Assembly: GCA_024123955.1 (NCBI GenBank) | Contig: CP099652.1 | Span: forward strand, 1-64,000 | From: Oxalobacteraceae bacterium OTU3CINTB1 | GTDB taxonomy: Bacteria; Pseudomonadota; Gammaproteobacteria; Burkholderiales; Burkholderiaceae_D | Direction of reading: 5' to 3' | Length of the DNA stretch: 64,000 nt | Shown: positions 57,601 to 64,000 of the stretch, piece after piece | Layout of the letters: every line of letters begins with the position of its first letter | How positions within the stretch are numbered: position 1 is the stretch's first letter | Notes under the pieces: model-generated | What the model was told of the DNA's origin: nothing | Seen by the model: only the letters and a program-made list of their open reading frames with translations | The model's database searches: none | Program-made: the position numbers and the translations under genes

Positions 57601-60600
57601 TGACCATCGACCAGCTGCAAAACCTGACCACCGCCCAGCTCGACGCATTGACGTCGGCGCAGGCGGCCTCGCTGACCACGGACCAGATCGCCGCGCTGAC
57701 CACCTTGCAGATGGACAACCTGGCCACCCGCCAGTTGGGCGCGCTCGGCAGCGACCAGATCGCCGCCATCGGCACCGACAACTTCGCCACCCTGTCGAGC
57801 ACGCAACTGGCCGCGCTCAATGCCGCCCAGTTCGCCGCGATCACGACCGACCAGATCGTCGCGCTGAGCAGCGCGCAAACGGCCGCGCTGGGCACCGCGC
57901 AAGTGGCCGCGCTCGGCAGCGACCAGCTCAACGCACTGGAGACGGCCGACTTCGCAGCGTTCAAGACGGCGCAGATCGCCGCCCTGACCACCGCCAACGT
58001 TGCCGCGCTGACAACCGGCCTGATTAGTACCCTGGGCACCGCGCAAATCGGCGGCCTCAGCACCGATCAGATCGCCGCCTTCAACACCGACCAGATCATG
58101 GCGCTGGGCACGGCGCAGGTCGGCGTGCTGAACACCGCGCAGATCGGCGTGCTCAGCACCGACCAGATCGCCGCGCTCAGCACGATGGACTTCGTCGCCC
58201 TGCACAGCAACCAGCTGGCCGCCTTCAACACCGACCAGCTCGGCGCGTTGACCGCCGAGCAGCTCAACGCGCTGTCGACCAGCGCCGTCACCGGCCTGAC
58301 CACGCAACTGCTGGGCGCGCTGACGACCTTGCAATTGAGCCTGCTCGAAACCGCCCACGTGGCGGCCTTGACCTCGGTCCAGCTGCCGTCGCTGAGCACG
58401 GCCCAGCTGGCCGCGTTGAACACCGACCAGTTCGCCGCGATCAACACCGTCGCCCTCAAGCACCTGCAAGCCGCGCAATTTGCCGCGTTGACCACCGACC
58501 AGATCGTCGCCCTGACCACCGCACAGGTGCGGGCGCTCGGCAGCACACAGCTGACCGCGCTGGGCAGCGACCAGGTGGCCGCGCTGGAGACGGTCGACCT
58601 GGCCGCGCTGTCCACGGCGCAAGTGGCGGTGCTGGGCACGGACCAGTTGCAAGCCCTGCTGACCGACCAGTTGGCCTCGCTGGGCACGGCGCAAATCGCC
58701 GCGCTGACCACCGACCAGATCGCCGTCGGCCTCAACACCGACCAGATCGCGGCGTTGACCACGGCGCAAGCCGCGTCGCTGGCCACCAAACAGGTGGCGG
58801 CGCTGACGACGGACCAGATCGTCGCGCTGGAAACGGCCGACCTGTCGTCCTTCACCACGCGCCAGATGGTCGCGCTCACCAGCGACCAGATCGGCGCACT
58901 CAACAGCGACCAGCTCAACGGCCTGGCCACGACCCAATTGGCGGCCTTGACCACCAGCCAGATCAGCAGCGGCCTGAACACGGCCCAACTGGCCGCGCTG
59001 GACGCCGACCACGTCAGTTCCCTGACCACCGCGCAACTGGTCCATGGCTTAAGCAGTGACAGCATCGCCGCGCTGACCACCAGCCAGTTGCTGGCATTGC
59101 GCACCGCGCAGACCTCCGTCCTGGGCAGCAACCAGGTGCAGGCGCTGACCACCGACCAGATCGTCGCGCTGAGCACCGCGCAAGCGTCGACCCTGACCAC
59201 GCAGCAAGTCACCGCGTTGACGACGGATCAGATCGTCGCCATGGAAACGGACGACCTGGTCGCGCTGAGCACACGCCAGATCGCCGCCATCAACACGGCG
59301 CAGGTCGCCGCGCTGGCCGCAGGGCAGCTCAATTCGCTGACCCTGGCGCAACTGGCCGCCTTCGGCACCAGCCAGCTGGCCAACGGCCTGCAAACGGCGC
59401 AGGTGGCCGCGCTCGACAGCGCCCACATCGCCGCGCTGACCACCGCCCAGCTGGCCCTCGGCCTGAGCACCGACAACCTGCTGGCCCTGACCACCGACCA
59501 GATCCGCGCGCTGGGCACCACCCAGCTCGCCGCCCTGACCACCGCCCAGGCCAGCAGCCTGAGCACCGACCAGATCGCCGCGCTGGCCACGGCGCAAATG
59601 ACCGGCCTGTCCACCGCGCAAATGCAGTGGCTGACCGCCGACCAGCTGGCCGCGCTCAGCACCGCCCAGGTCGCAGCGCTCGACACCCAGGACGTCGCCG
59701 CGTTGACGGCCGGCCAGTTCATCGGCCTGAGCACCGCCCAGACGGTGGCGCTGACCACCAGCCAGGTGCGCGGCCTGAAGACGGCGCAGGTCGCCGCCAT
59801 CGACGGCGCCCAGATCACCGTCTTCAGCACCGACCAGATCGCCGCGTTGGGTACCGCGCAAGCGGCCGCGCTCGGCGTCACCGCCGTGCTCGCGCTGTCG
59901 ACCGGACAGCTCGGCGCGCTCGCCACGGCCAGCGTCGCCGCGCTGGGCACCTTGCAAATTGCCAGCCTCGAAGTCACGCAACTGCCGGGCCTGAACACCA
60001 CCCAGGTGCAGGCGCTCACCAGCGCCCAGCTCGGCGCGCTGACGGCCGACCAGCTGTTCGCCCTGAGCACCGGCCAGATCAGCGCCCTGCGCACCGCGCA
60101 GATCGGTTATCTCAACACCACGCAACTGTCGGCGCTGTCGAACGGCCAGATCCAGGCCCTCACGACGGAGCAGGTCGCCAGCATCAAGCTCAGCCAGGTC
60201 ACCGCGCTGACGGTCGACCAGGTCGCCGCCTTCGACACCAGCCAGCTGCAAGCGCTGACCACGGCGCAAATCCAGGCGCTGACGTCGACGCAACTGAACG
60301 CGCTGACCGGCAACCAGGCCGCCGCGCTGACCACCGTGCAGATGGCCGCGCTGAAAAACGCCCAGATCGCCGCGCTGACGATCGACCAGATCAACGCCTT
60401 CACGCCAACGCAACTGGCGGCCTGGACCACCAGCCAGCTCGGTTCGCTGACGGTGACGCAGATCGGCTACCTGTCGACCACGCAGATCGCCGGCCTGACC
60501 AACACGCAGGTGGCGGGCCTCAAGGCGAGCCAGTTGCAGGTCTTCACCACCGACCAGATCGCCGCGTTCACGGCCGGGCAGATCCCGTCGCTGACCACCA

Positions 60601-61532
60601 CCGGCCTGACCGCGCTCAGCGTCGCGCAGGCGAACGCCTTCACCGGCGCCCAGGTGGCGTCCATGTCGGTCACGCAAACGATGGCGCTCAACTCAGCGTC
60701 GGTCAACTACGCCACGCCGCTGGTGCTGGACCTGGATGGCAACGGCGTGCGCACCCTCGGCATCGCGGCGGGCGTCCGGTTCGACATCCGCGGCGACGGC
60801 CAGGCCGTCAACACCGGCTGGGTCGACAGCAAGGACGGCCTGCTGGCCCTGGACCCCAACGGCGACGGCGTCATCAACGACGGCGGCGAGCTGTTCGGCA
60901 GCGCCACGACCATGGCCGACGGCAGCAAAGCGGCCGACGGTTACGCCGCGCTGGCCGCGCTCGACAACAACGGCGACGGTCGCATCAGCGATGCCGACGA
61001 CGCGTTCGGCGCGCTGCGCGTCTGGGTCGACGGCAACTCGGATGGCGTCAGCCAGGCCGGCGAGCTCAAGACCTTGGCGCAACTGGGCATTGCCACGATC
61101 GGCACCGGCGCCGGCAGCGCGCTGACGCAACAAAACGGCAACATGATCGGTTTGACATCGAGCTACACGGGCACCGACGGCAGCGTGCACGACAGCGCCG
61201 ACGTCTGGTTCCTGGCGCAAAAACCGGCGGCATCGGCTGCGCCAGCGACCTCCTTGCAACAGCAAGTCAGTGGCCTGAGCAACGCCCTGTCGAGCTTCAC
61301 GGCAGCCAATCCGGCAACGACCGGCGTCAACAATGCGGCACAAACACAACAGCTGACCGCATTGCAAGCCACCGGTTTGGCCGGCGAAAACAGCGTGCAA
61401 GCGATGACCGACGCGCTCAAGCAATACCACGCCGGGCAGGGTCTGCAAGGCGCCGCCGGCGCGCTCATCGGCAACCACCGCGAGCAGGCCGGCCACAGCG
61501 CCACCAGCTGGTTTAGCGTCCCCAACCGCTAA
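51603..61532 (+). CDS. Giant octapeptide-repeat protein with C-terminal calcium-binding adhesin-like domain
   Basis: The 3309-residue protein is a tandem array of octapeptides from about residue 9 to 3030, consensus x-A-L-T/S/G-T-x-Q-I/L/V, that is roughly 370-380 units. Marked octads of the type A-x-E-T-x-D-L/F, each followed by an octad with K/R at position 4, recur mostly at alternating spacings of 10 and 7 units. From about 3037, PLVLDLDGNGVRTLGI, GWVDSKDGLLALDPNGDG and DNNGDGRISDADDAFG give Dx(D/N)xDG calcium sites typical of RTX/type I-secreted adhesins; a roughly 100-residue Ala/Gln-rich tail ends FSVPNR. There is no N-terminal signal peptide. Type I secretion to the surface is inferred; no transporter genes are nearby. 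The antisense frames are by-products of the repeat. Confidence 0.93.
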   Translation: MPSIVPGFTTDQIISLQPSQIALLTTADVAALTTTHMSVLSSAQLAAIGTSQLRALSTQNLRVLSTDQIGQGLTTKQIQALTTGQMISLTNDQLVHGLTTDQFAALATVQVAALTTAQIALVEADDIAALQTRQVAALNTAQLRALSTAQIVALTSSQTAALQTRQLAALTTTQLASIDTDDIGAMTTQQLVSLGTAALGALSTDQIAALRTAQSSSLSTAQIGALASEQLAALGTAGFAALKTAQIAALTTKQFAALSTDQIVALTTAQTAALTTLQLGQMSSAQLAALETQDFAALRSLQLAALGTATFSVLSTDQIAALTTAQVAALRSAQLRGLSTDQIVALGTQQVAALTTAQVAVLTPDQVAAIETRDIAAMKTAQVAAFTTAQLNALSADQLAALTTAQAAGLTTAQMASLGTALLAALETQDLAALRTQQIAAISSQGIAALGTGQVAAMTTAQIAALKTAQLAALDTAQFAALGTAQANGLSTQNVAALSTLQLSALSTANLASLKTQQIAAMGTALIAALDTDQIVALKTAQAQALSSLQLSALSSDQLNAMETQDLAALRTQQLAGLGTANIAALAPALAEALTTAQVAALSTRHIAALGTAQIAGLTSGQAAALTSRQIGALSSDQIAAIETRDLAVMKTSQLAAIGTGQFGALTTEQVAGLTSLQTASLLTQQVAALSTAQVVAMETQDLVALKSQQAAALSSDAVAALTTTQFAALASTQLSNFTNSQLAALTTDQIVALTTAQAAALSTRAIATLSTDQLNALQTADFAALKTVQIAALTPSQVAALNTDLIVAMTTQQAAALTGLQLQALTTDQLGAMEIQDFAALKTSQLLSLGTKAIATLTPTQVAGLQTAQIAQLTSGQIQIMNSAQLGALTTAQVNAFSTVQIGYLLTAQIAVLTTADWAALKSSQLNALSATQLAAVTTDQIVALTTAQTGALSTQQLALLSTDQLVAMETRDLIALRTQQIAGLDTSHVAALTTAQLQALKTQQIAALTSKQLAALTTDQIVALTTAQAANLGTAQMVALSSDQLLALETADLAALKTAQLAALGTEQISLLSTDQIVALTTQQVNNLGARQLQALTSDQIAAMETRDLAALRTVQVAALGTANLNALSADQIRALSGPQLNGLGSAQLQSLNTTQIAALSTAQVASLSTVQVALLSSEQLLALGTDALARMKTAQIAAIKTAQIAALDSDQLIALTTAQVSGLSTQQIAALGSDQLNALESQDFAALRTVQIAALGTAMIASLSTAQAAALTSVQVAGLGTAQLVALGTDQLQAFATGDVAALRTVQIVALTTDQVAALTSDQFRSLTAAQMAALTSDQFRALGNDQIAALSMLQAGNLTTVQVRALSAGQLAALETQDLAALKTQQVAALSTDQFVLLNSDQIAGLTVTQVANLTSQHLAALVTDQIVALETRDLAALRTAQLQTFSSDQLGAITTDQLQGMTAAQLASLSTSQFQSLLTAQITSLTTQQVAALATGQIASLTNDQLAALNTDEIVALKAAQIAAFNTGHIALLSTDQVTALTSPQVASMSTGQLSSLNSDQIHALSSEDFAALSAAQLTALGGLTNLGTDQIQALTQNQIGGLSTAQVAALTTDQIVALTTRQIGSLGTAGIAALSSDQLRAIELEDVAQLKVPQLAALSTEQVTQLTNDQIMSLTTAQLGSLATAQIAALTTAQVQALTTAEVLSLKTAQIAALGSDQLNALVIDQVQVLSSGQLNALGSAQLRALTADQIIQLTTQQYAQLATAQVAALSTDQLGAIELEDLAALKTAQIAALGTDQIQSLTVDRIAALTTAQTQALSSNQLLALTTTQIQALTTDELLALKSSQIAALATDQLNALLADQWQSLGSAQLNALTPAQFQSLSNDQIIQLTTLQFSQLATAQIAALGTAQLNAMELEDLAALMGNQIAALGTLQVSLLGLTQIDNLTTAQVAALTSNQLVALGTDQLRAIATDDLQALKTSQVQALTTVQLTALTIDQLQNLTTAQLDALTSAQAASLTTDQIAALTTLQMDNLATRQLGALGSDQIAAIGTDNFATLSSTQLAALNAAQFAAITTDQIVALSSAQTAALGTAQVAALGSDQLNALETADFAAFKTAQIAALTTANVAALTTGLISTLGTAQIGGLSTDQIAAFNTDQIMALGTAQVGVLNTAQIGVLSTDQIAALSTMDFVALHSNQLAAFNTDQLGALTAEQLNALSTSAVTGLTTQLLGALTTLQLSLLETAHVAALTSVQLPSLSTAQLAALNTDQFAAINTVALKHLQAAQFAALTTDQIVALTTAQVRALGSTQLTALGSDQVAALETVDLAALSTAQVAVLGTDQLQALLTDQLASLGTAQIAALTTDQIAVGLNTDQIAALTTAQAASLATKQVAALTTDQIVALETADLSSFTTRQMVALTSDQIGALNSDQLNGLATTQLAALTTSQISSGLNTAQLAALDADHVSSLTTAQLVHGLSSDSIAALTTSQLLALRTAQTSVLGSNQVQALTTDQIVALSTAQASTLTTQQVTALTTDQIVAMETDDLVALSTRQIAAINTAQVAALAAGQLNSLTLAQLAAFGTSQLANGLQTAQVAALDSAHIAALTTAQLALGLSTDNLLALTTDQIRALGTTQLAALTTAQASSLSTDQIAALATAQMTGLSTAQMQWLTADQLAALSTAQVAALDTQDVAALTAGQFIGLSTAQTVALTTSQVRGLKTAQVAAIDGAQITVFSTDQIAALGTAQAAALGVTAVLALSTGQLGALATASVAALGTLQIASLEVTQLPGLNTTQVQALTSAQLGALTADQLFALSTGQISALRTAQIGYLNTTQLSALSNGQIQALTTEQVASIKLSQVTALTVDQVAAFDTSQLQALTTAQIQALTSTQLNALTGNQAAALTTVQMAALKNAQIAALTIDQINAFTPTQLAAWTTSQLGSLTVTQIGYLSTTQIAGLTNTQVAGLKASQLQVFTTDQIAAFTAGQIPSLTTTGLTALSVAQANAFTGAQVASMSVTQTMALNSASVNYATPLVLDLDGNGVRTLGIAAGVRFDIRGDGQAVNTGWVDSKDGLLALDPNGDGVINDGGELFGSATTMADGSKAADGYAALAALDNNGDGRISDADDAFGALRVWVDGNSDGVSQAGELKTLAQLGIATIGTGAGSALTQQNGNMIGLTSSYTGTDGSVHDSADVWFLAQKPAASAAPATSLQQQVSGLSNALSSFTAANPATTGVNNAAQTQQLTALQATGLAGENSVQAMTDALKQYHAGQGLQGAAGALIGNHREQAGHSATSWFSVPNR
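51627..60690 (+). repeat. Coding tandem array of 24-bp units with 17-unit super-repeat
   Basis: The coding sequence repeats every 24 bp with the core ACCGACCAGATCGCCGCGCTG-like unit. Two neighbouring intervals of 10 and 7 units make a 17-unit (136-residue, 408-bp) super-repeat. A few 9-residue units with an inserted Gly (VHGL, SSGL, ALGL types) occur at the two ends, around codons 60-100 and after codon 2370. Units are similar but rarely identical, so this is a diverged array and not a recent expansion. Confidence 0.88.
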
Positions 61533-61540
61533 CCCCACCC

Positions 61541-61627
61541 CGGGGTCAGTGCCGACATTCGGACACGCTCACAACCGTATCTGCACGATACGGAAGGGCT
61601 TGTGTCCGAATGTCGGCACTGACCCCG
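61541..61627. terminator. 87-bp nested palindrome after the giant gene
   Basis: Outer arms of 26 bp (61541-61566 and 61602-61627) are perfect inverted copies; inside them a second hairpin has arms CCGTAT (61575-61580) and ATACGG (61588-61593). It starts 9 bp after the giant gene stop. It could act as a terminator (without a U-tract) or be a non-autonomous mobile palindrome; it differs from the REP element found elsewhere in the window. Confidence 0.65.
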
Positions 61628-61783
61628 AGGGTTGTGATCGCTTGAGCAGAGGTGGTTTTACATTCTTGCTCCTGAGCCAAAAGTTGCCACGTAGCCAGCG
61701 ACAAAAGGTATGATGGTGCCTACCTTTTGTGGCTCCGCGGGCCGTTCGCCGCGTGCCGGATCGACCCAACTTTAAGCCCAGCC

Positions 61784-64000
61784 ATGACCGCTCAAGCTCC
61801 CGCCGCATCCGCTCCCTCCGATACCAGCCCGCTGGGCAATGTGATGGCGCTGGCCGCCAGCGGGTCGCTTTCCATCGGCGATCTGTTCGGCGCCGCCGCC
61901 GTGCTGCAGGAAAGCGGCCAGCTGCCCGCCGCCATCGGCCTGTATCAAGCCTGGATCCTGAACACGCCGTCGCCGCTGGTCTACGCGGCCTGCTTCAACC
62001 TGGCCGTGGTGCTGTCCAATAGCGGCGACGATGCCGGCGCCGAGAAAGTGCTGCGCCAGGCCATCGCGCAAAATCCCAACTTCGTCGAGGCCCGCCTCAA
62101 TCTGGGCACCTTGCTCGAACGGGTCGGCCGCCCCGAGGAGGCGCTGGCGATGTGGAACTCGGTGCTGACCGACGTCCAGCCGGATATCAAGACCAATCCA
62201 ACCCTGCACGTGCAGACCCTGAACAACCTCGGTCGCCTGCTGGAGATCCGCAAACGCTACCCCGAGGCCGAGAAGATGCTGGCCCTGAGCCTGGGCGTCG
62301 ATCCGCAGCAGGCCAACGTGATGACCCATTGGGTCCACCTGCGCCAGAAGCAGTGCGAGTGGCCCGTCTACAGCGGCCTGGAACACATCTCGGTTACCAC
62401 CATGATCGACGGCACCTCGGCGCTGGCGATGCTGAGCGCCTCCGACGATCCCGCCCAGCAGCTGGCCGCCGCGCGCCGCTTCGTCAACGAGAAGGTCAAC
62501 GCCGCCGTCGCGCCGCTGACCGGCGCCCATGGCTATGGCCACAGCCGCCTGCGCATCGGCTACCTGTCGTCCGACTTCTGCTCGCACGCGGTCTCGATCC
62601 TGACCGCCGAACTGTATGAGCTGCACGACCGCAGCAAGTTCGAGGTCTATGCCTTCAGCTGGAGCCGCGAGGACGGCTCGCCGATCCGCGCCCGCGTGGT
62701 CAAGGCGATGGACCATTACATCCGCATCGACGCGCAGACCGACGAACAGGCCGCGCGCACCATCCGCGCCCACGAAATCGATATCCTGGTCGACCTGCAC
62801 GGCCTGACCCTGGGCGCGCGTCCGAACATCCTGGCCTACCGTCCGGCGCCGGTGCAGCTGACCTATCTCGGTTTCCCGGGCAGCACCGGCCTGCCCGGCG
62901 TCGATTACGTGCTGGCCGATGAATTCCTGATCACGCCCGAGATGACCAAGGACTTCACCGAGAAGCCGCTGTACCTGCCCGACACCTTCCAGATCAACGA
63001 CCGCCAGCGCGCCATCGCCGCCAAGCCGACCCGCGCCAGCGTCAACCTGCCGGACGACGCCTTCGTCTTCTGCTCGTTCAATAACAACTTCAAGTTCACG
63101 CCCGACATGTTCGGCACCTGGATGAACATCCTGCGCCGCGTGCCGAACAGCGTCCTGTGGCTGGTGGCCGATTATCCGGAAGTGCGCGAAAACCTGTACC
63201 GCTACGCCGAGCAAGCGGGCATCGACCGCAACCGCCTGATCTTCAATACCCGCGCCGTGCCGGCCGAGTACCTCGCGCGCTACCAGCTGGCCGACCTGTT
63301 CCTCGACACCTTCCCGTTCAACGCCGGCACCACCGCCAGCGACGCGCTGTGGGCCGGCCTGCCGCTGCTCACCTGCGCCGGCCAAACCTTCTCGTCGCGC
63401 ATGGCCGGCAGCCTGCTGCGCGCGGTCGACCTGCCGCAGCTGATCACCTATAACTTCGCCGACTACGAAGAGAAGGCGGTGGCGCTGGCCAACGATCCTA
63501 ACCGCATCGCGTCGATGAAGCGCCAGCTGGTGGCCAACCGCATGACCTGCGCGCTGTTCGACACGCCGCGCTTCGTGCGCAACCTGGAGACGGTGCTGCA
63601 GCAGGTGGCCAAGCCGGCCGCGCCGCGCATGCCCGCGCCGCAGCACGCGGTGCGCCCTTCAGACGAACCGCCGACAGAACCGGTGCGCATCGACCAGATC
63701 CCGATCGTCAGCGTGTCCTACAACTCGCCGGACCTGATCGAGGCGCTGCTGCGCACACTGCGCCAGTTCTACACCAACCGCGTCTACATCATCGACGGCT
63801 CCAACCCGGACGTGGCCGAGAAAATCCGCGCCATCACCGACGGCTTCGAGAACGTCGAGTTCATCCCGTTCGGCTACAACATCCACCACGGTCCTGGCCT
63901 GAGCTGGGCGATCAACCATCTGGGCCTGTCCGGCGAGGTGCTGTTCCTCGACTCCGACGTCGAGATCCTCAAGGGCGGTTTCATCGAATCGCTGCACAGC
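61784..64000 (+). CDS. SPINDLY/OGT-type glycosyltransferase (GT41) fused to a GT2 domain, partial
   Basis: The gene is cut by the window end; 739 codons are visible. Residues 30-200 are TPR repeats (AAIGLYQAWILNTPSP, RLNLGTLLERVGRPEEALAMW, NNLGRLLEIRKRYPEAEKML). Residues 255-620 are the GT41 catalytic region: RIGYLSSDFCSHAVS, DILVDLHGLTLGARPNILA, YLGFPGSTGLPGVDYVLAD, FCSFNNNFKFTPDMF and DTFPFNAGTTASDALWAGLP. From about 640 a GT2-type domain begins (PIVSVSYNSPDLIEALLRTL, VLFLDSDVEIL with a DxD-like site). GT41 enzymes add sugars, often GlcNAc, to Ser/Thr of proteins. It follows the Thr/Ser-rich giant protein on the same strand, a candidate substrate. Confidence 0.93.
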   Translation, partial: MTAQAPAASAPSDTSPLGNVMALAASGSLSIGDLFGAAAVLQESGQLPAAIGLYQAWILNTPSPLVYAACFNLAVVLSNSGDDAGAEKVLRQAIAQNPNFVEARLNLGTLLERVGRPEEALAMWNSVLTDVQPDIKTNPTLHVQTLNNLGRLLEIRKRYPEAEKMLALSLGVDPQQANVMTHWVHLRQKQCEWPVYSGLEHISVTTMIDGTSALAMLSASDDPAQQLAAARRFVNEKVNAAVAPLTGAHGYGHSRLRIGYLSSDFCSHAVSILTAELYELHDRSKFEVYAFSWSREDGSPIRARVVKAMDHYIRIDAQTDEQAARTIRAHEIDILVDLHGLTLGARPNILAYRPAPVQLTYLGFPGSTGLPGVDYVLADEFLITPEMTKDFTEKPLYLPDTFQINDRQRAIAAKPTRASVNLPDDAFVFCSFNNNFKFTPDMFGTWMNILRRVPNSVLWLVADYPEVRENLYRYAEQAGIDRNRLIFNTRAVPAEYLARYQLADLFLDTFPFNAGTTASDALWAGLPLLTCAGQTFSSRMAGSLLRAVDLPQLITYNFADYEEKAVALANDPNRIASMKRQLVANRMTCALFDTPRFVRNLETVLQQVAKPAAPRMPAPQHAVRPSDEPPTEPVRIDQIPIVSVSYNSPDLIEALLRTLRQFYTNRVYIIDGSNPDVAEKIRAITDGFENVEFIPFGYNIHHGPGLSWAINHLGLSGEVLFLDSDVEILKGGFIESLHS

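Noticed and set aside
51627-60690. CRISPR-like regular repetition
   Set aside because: Units are 24 bp with no unique spacers and are translated in one continuous frame; this is a coding repeat.
51768-61538. Very long open frames on the minus strand and in alternative plus frames across the giant repeat gene
   Set aside because: A 24-bp coding unit stays in register in every frame, so all frames are open and repetitive. Only the plus frame from 51603 has a start with AGGAG, a non-repetitive end with recognisable calcium-binding motifs and balanced codon use.
61541-61627. Ends of an insertion sequence
   Set aside because: The two arms are only 35 bp apart and no transposase fits between them; treated as a palindrome.

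Overview
The window starts on the first base of dnaA and runs dnaA-dnaN-gyrB, so it is the conventional zero point of a bacterial chromosome. High GC, the absence of recF between dnaN and gyrB, a DUF4148 protein, type VI secretion (T6SS) vgrG islands and paired REP-like repeats point to a betaproteobacterium of the Burkholderiales, most likely an Oxalobacteraceae (Massilia/Duganella-like). That assignment is inference from gene content; no 16S or ribosomal gene is present.

Layout. 1-5.4 kb: replication genes with a REP pair between dnaN and gyrB and a clear terminator after gyrB. 5.4-9.2 kb: an AT-richer, gene-poor accessory patch with a hypothetical gene, an HNH endonuclease with an EVE/PUA-like N-terminus (candidate modification-dependent restriction enzyme), the frameshifted remains of a cytosine-C5 DNA methyltransferase, and a membrane protein. 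8.0-18.4 kb (minus strand): a T6SS cargo operon, tssF-vgrG-lipase effector (Tle4-like)-Tli4 immunity-PAAR-DUF6708-PAAR-membrane protein. 18.7-27.1 kb (plus strand): a second T6SS module, vgrG-PoNe-type DNase effector followed by four tandem PoNi (DUF1910/DUF1911) immunity paralogues. 27.1-27.6 kb: a doubly broken HEPN/MNT toxin-antitoxin remnant. 27.6-30.5 kb: two divergent stress-protein paralogues, one fused to a YsnF/DUF2382 domain.

30.5-38.6 kb: a periplasmic solute-binding protein, then a minus-strand respiratory operon: molybdenum hydroxylase small and large subunits, soxX, soxY, soxZ, soxA, a REP pair, and fccA/fccB (soxE/soxF-like). soxB and soxCD are absent and SoxY lacks the usual C-terminal GGCGG arm, so this is either a degenerate or a repurposed sulfur-oxidation system. 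An ompW gene with an FNR-like box stands opposite it. 38.6-51.4 kb: ordinary chromosomal genes (two LysR/target pairs, two chemoreceptors, a lipoprotein, a DUF4148 protein, an M28-type peptidase with substituted active-site residues, a HigBA-like toxin-antitoxin pair, a thioredoxin-domain protein and nudC).

51.6-64 kb holds the most striking object: a 3309-residue protein made almost wholly of about 370-380 tandem octapeptides (consensus x-A-L-T/S/G-T-x-Q-I/L/V) carrying a higher-order mark, an E-T-x-D octad followed by a K/R octad, mostly alternating every 10 and 7 octads. It ends in a calcium-binding, RTX-adhesin-like domain. Directly downstream is a SPINDLY/OGT-type GT41 glycosyltransferase fused to a GT2 domain (cut by the window end). 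I propose, as a hypothesis, that this enzyme O-glycosylates the Thr/Ser-rich repeat protein.
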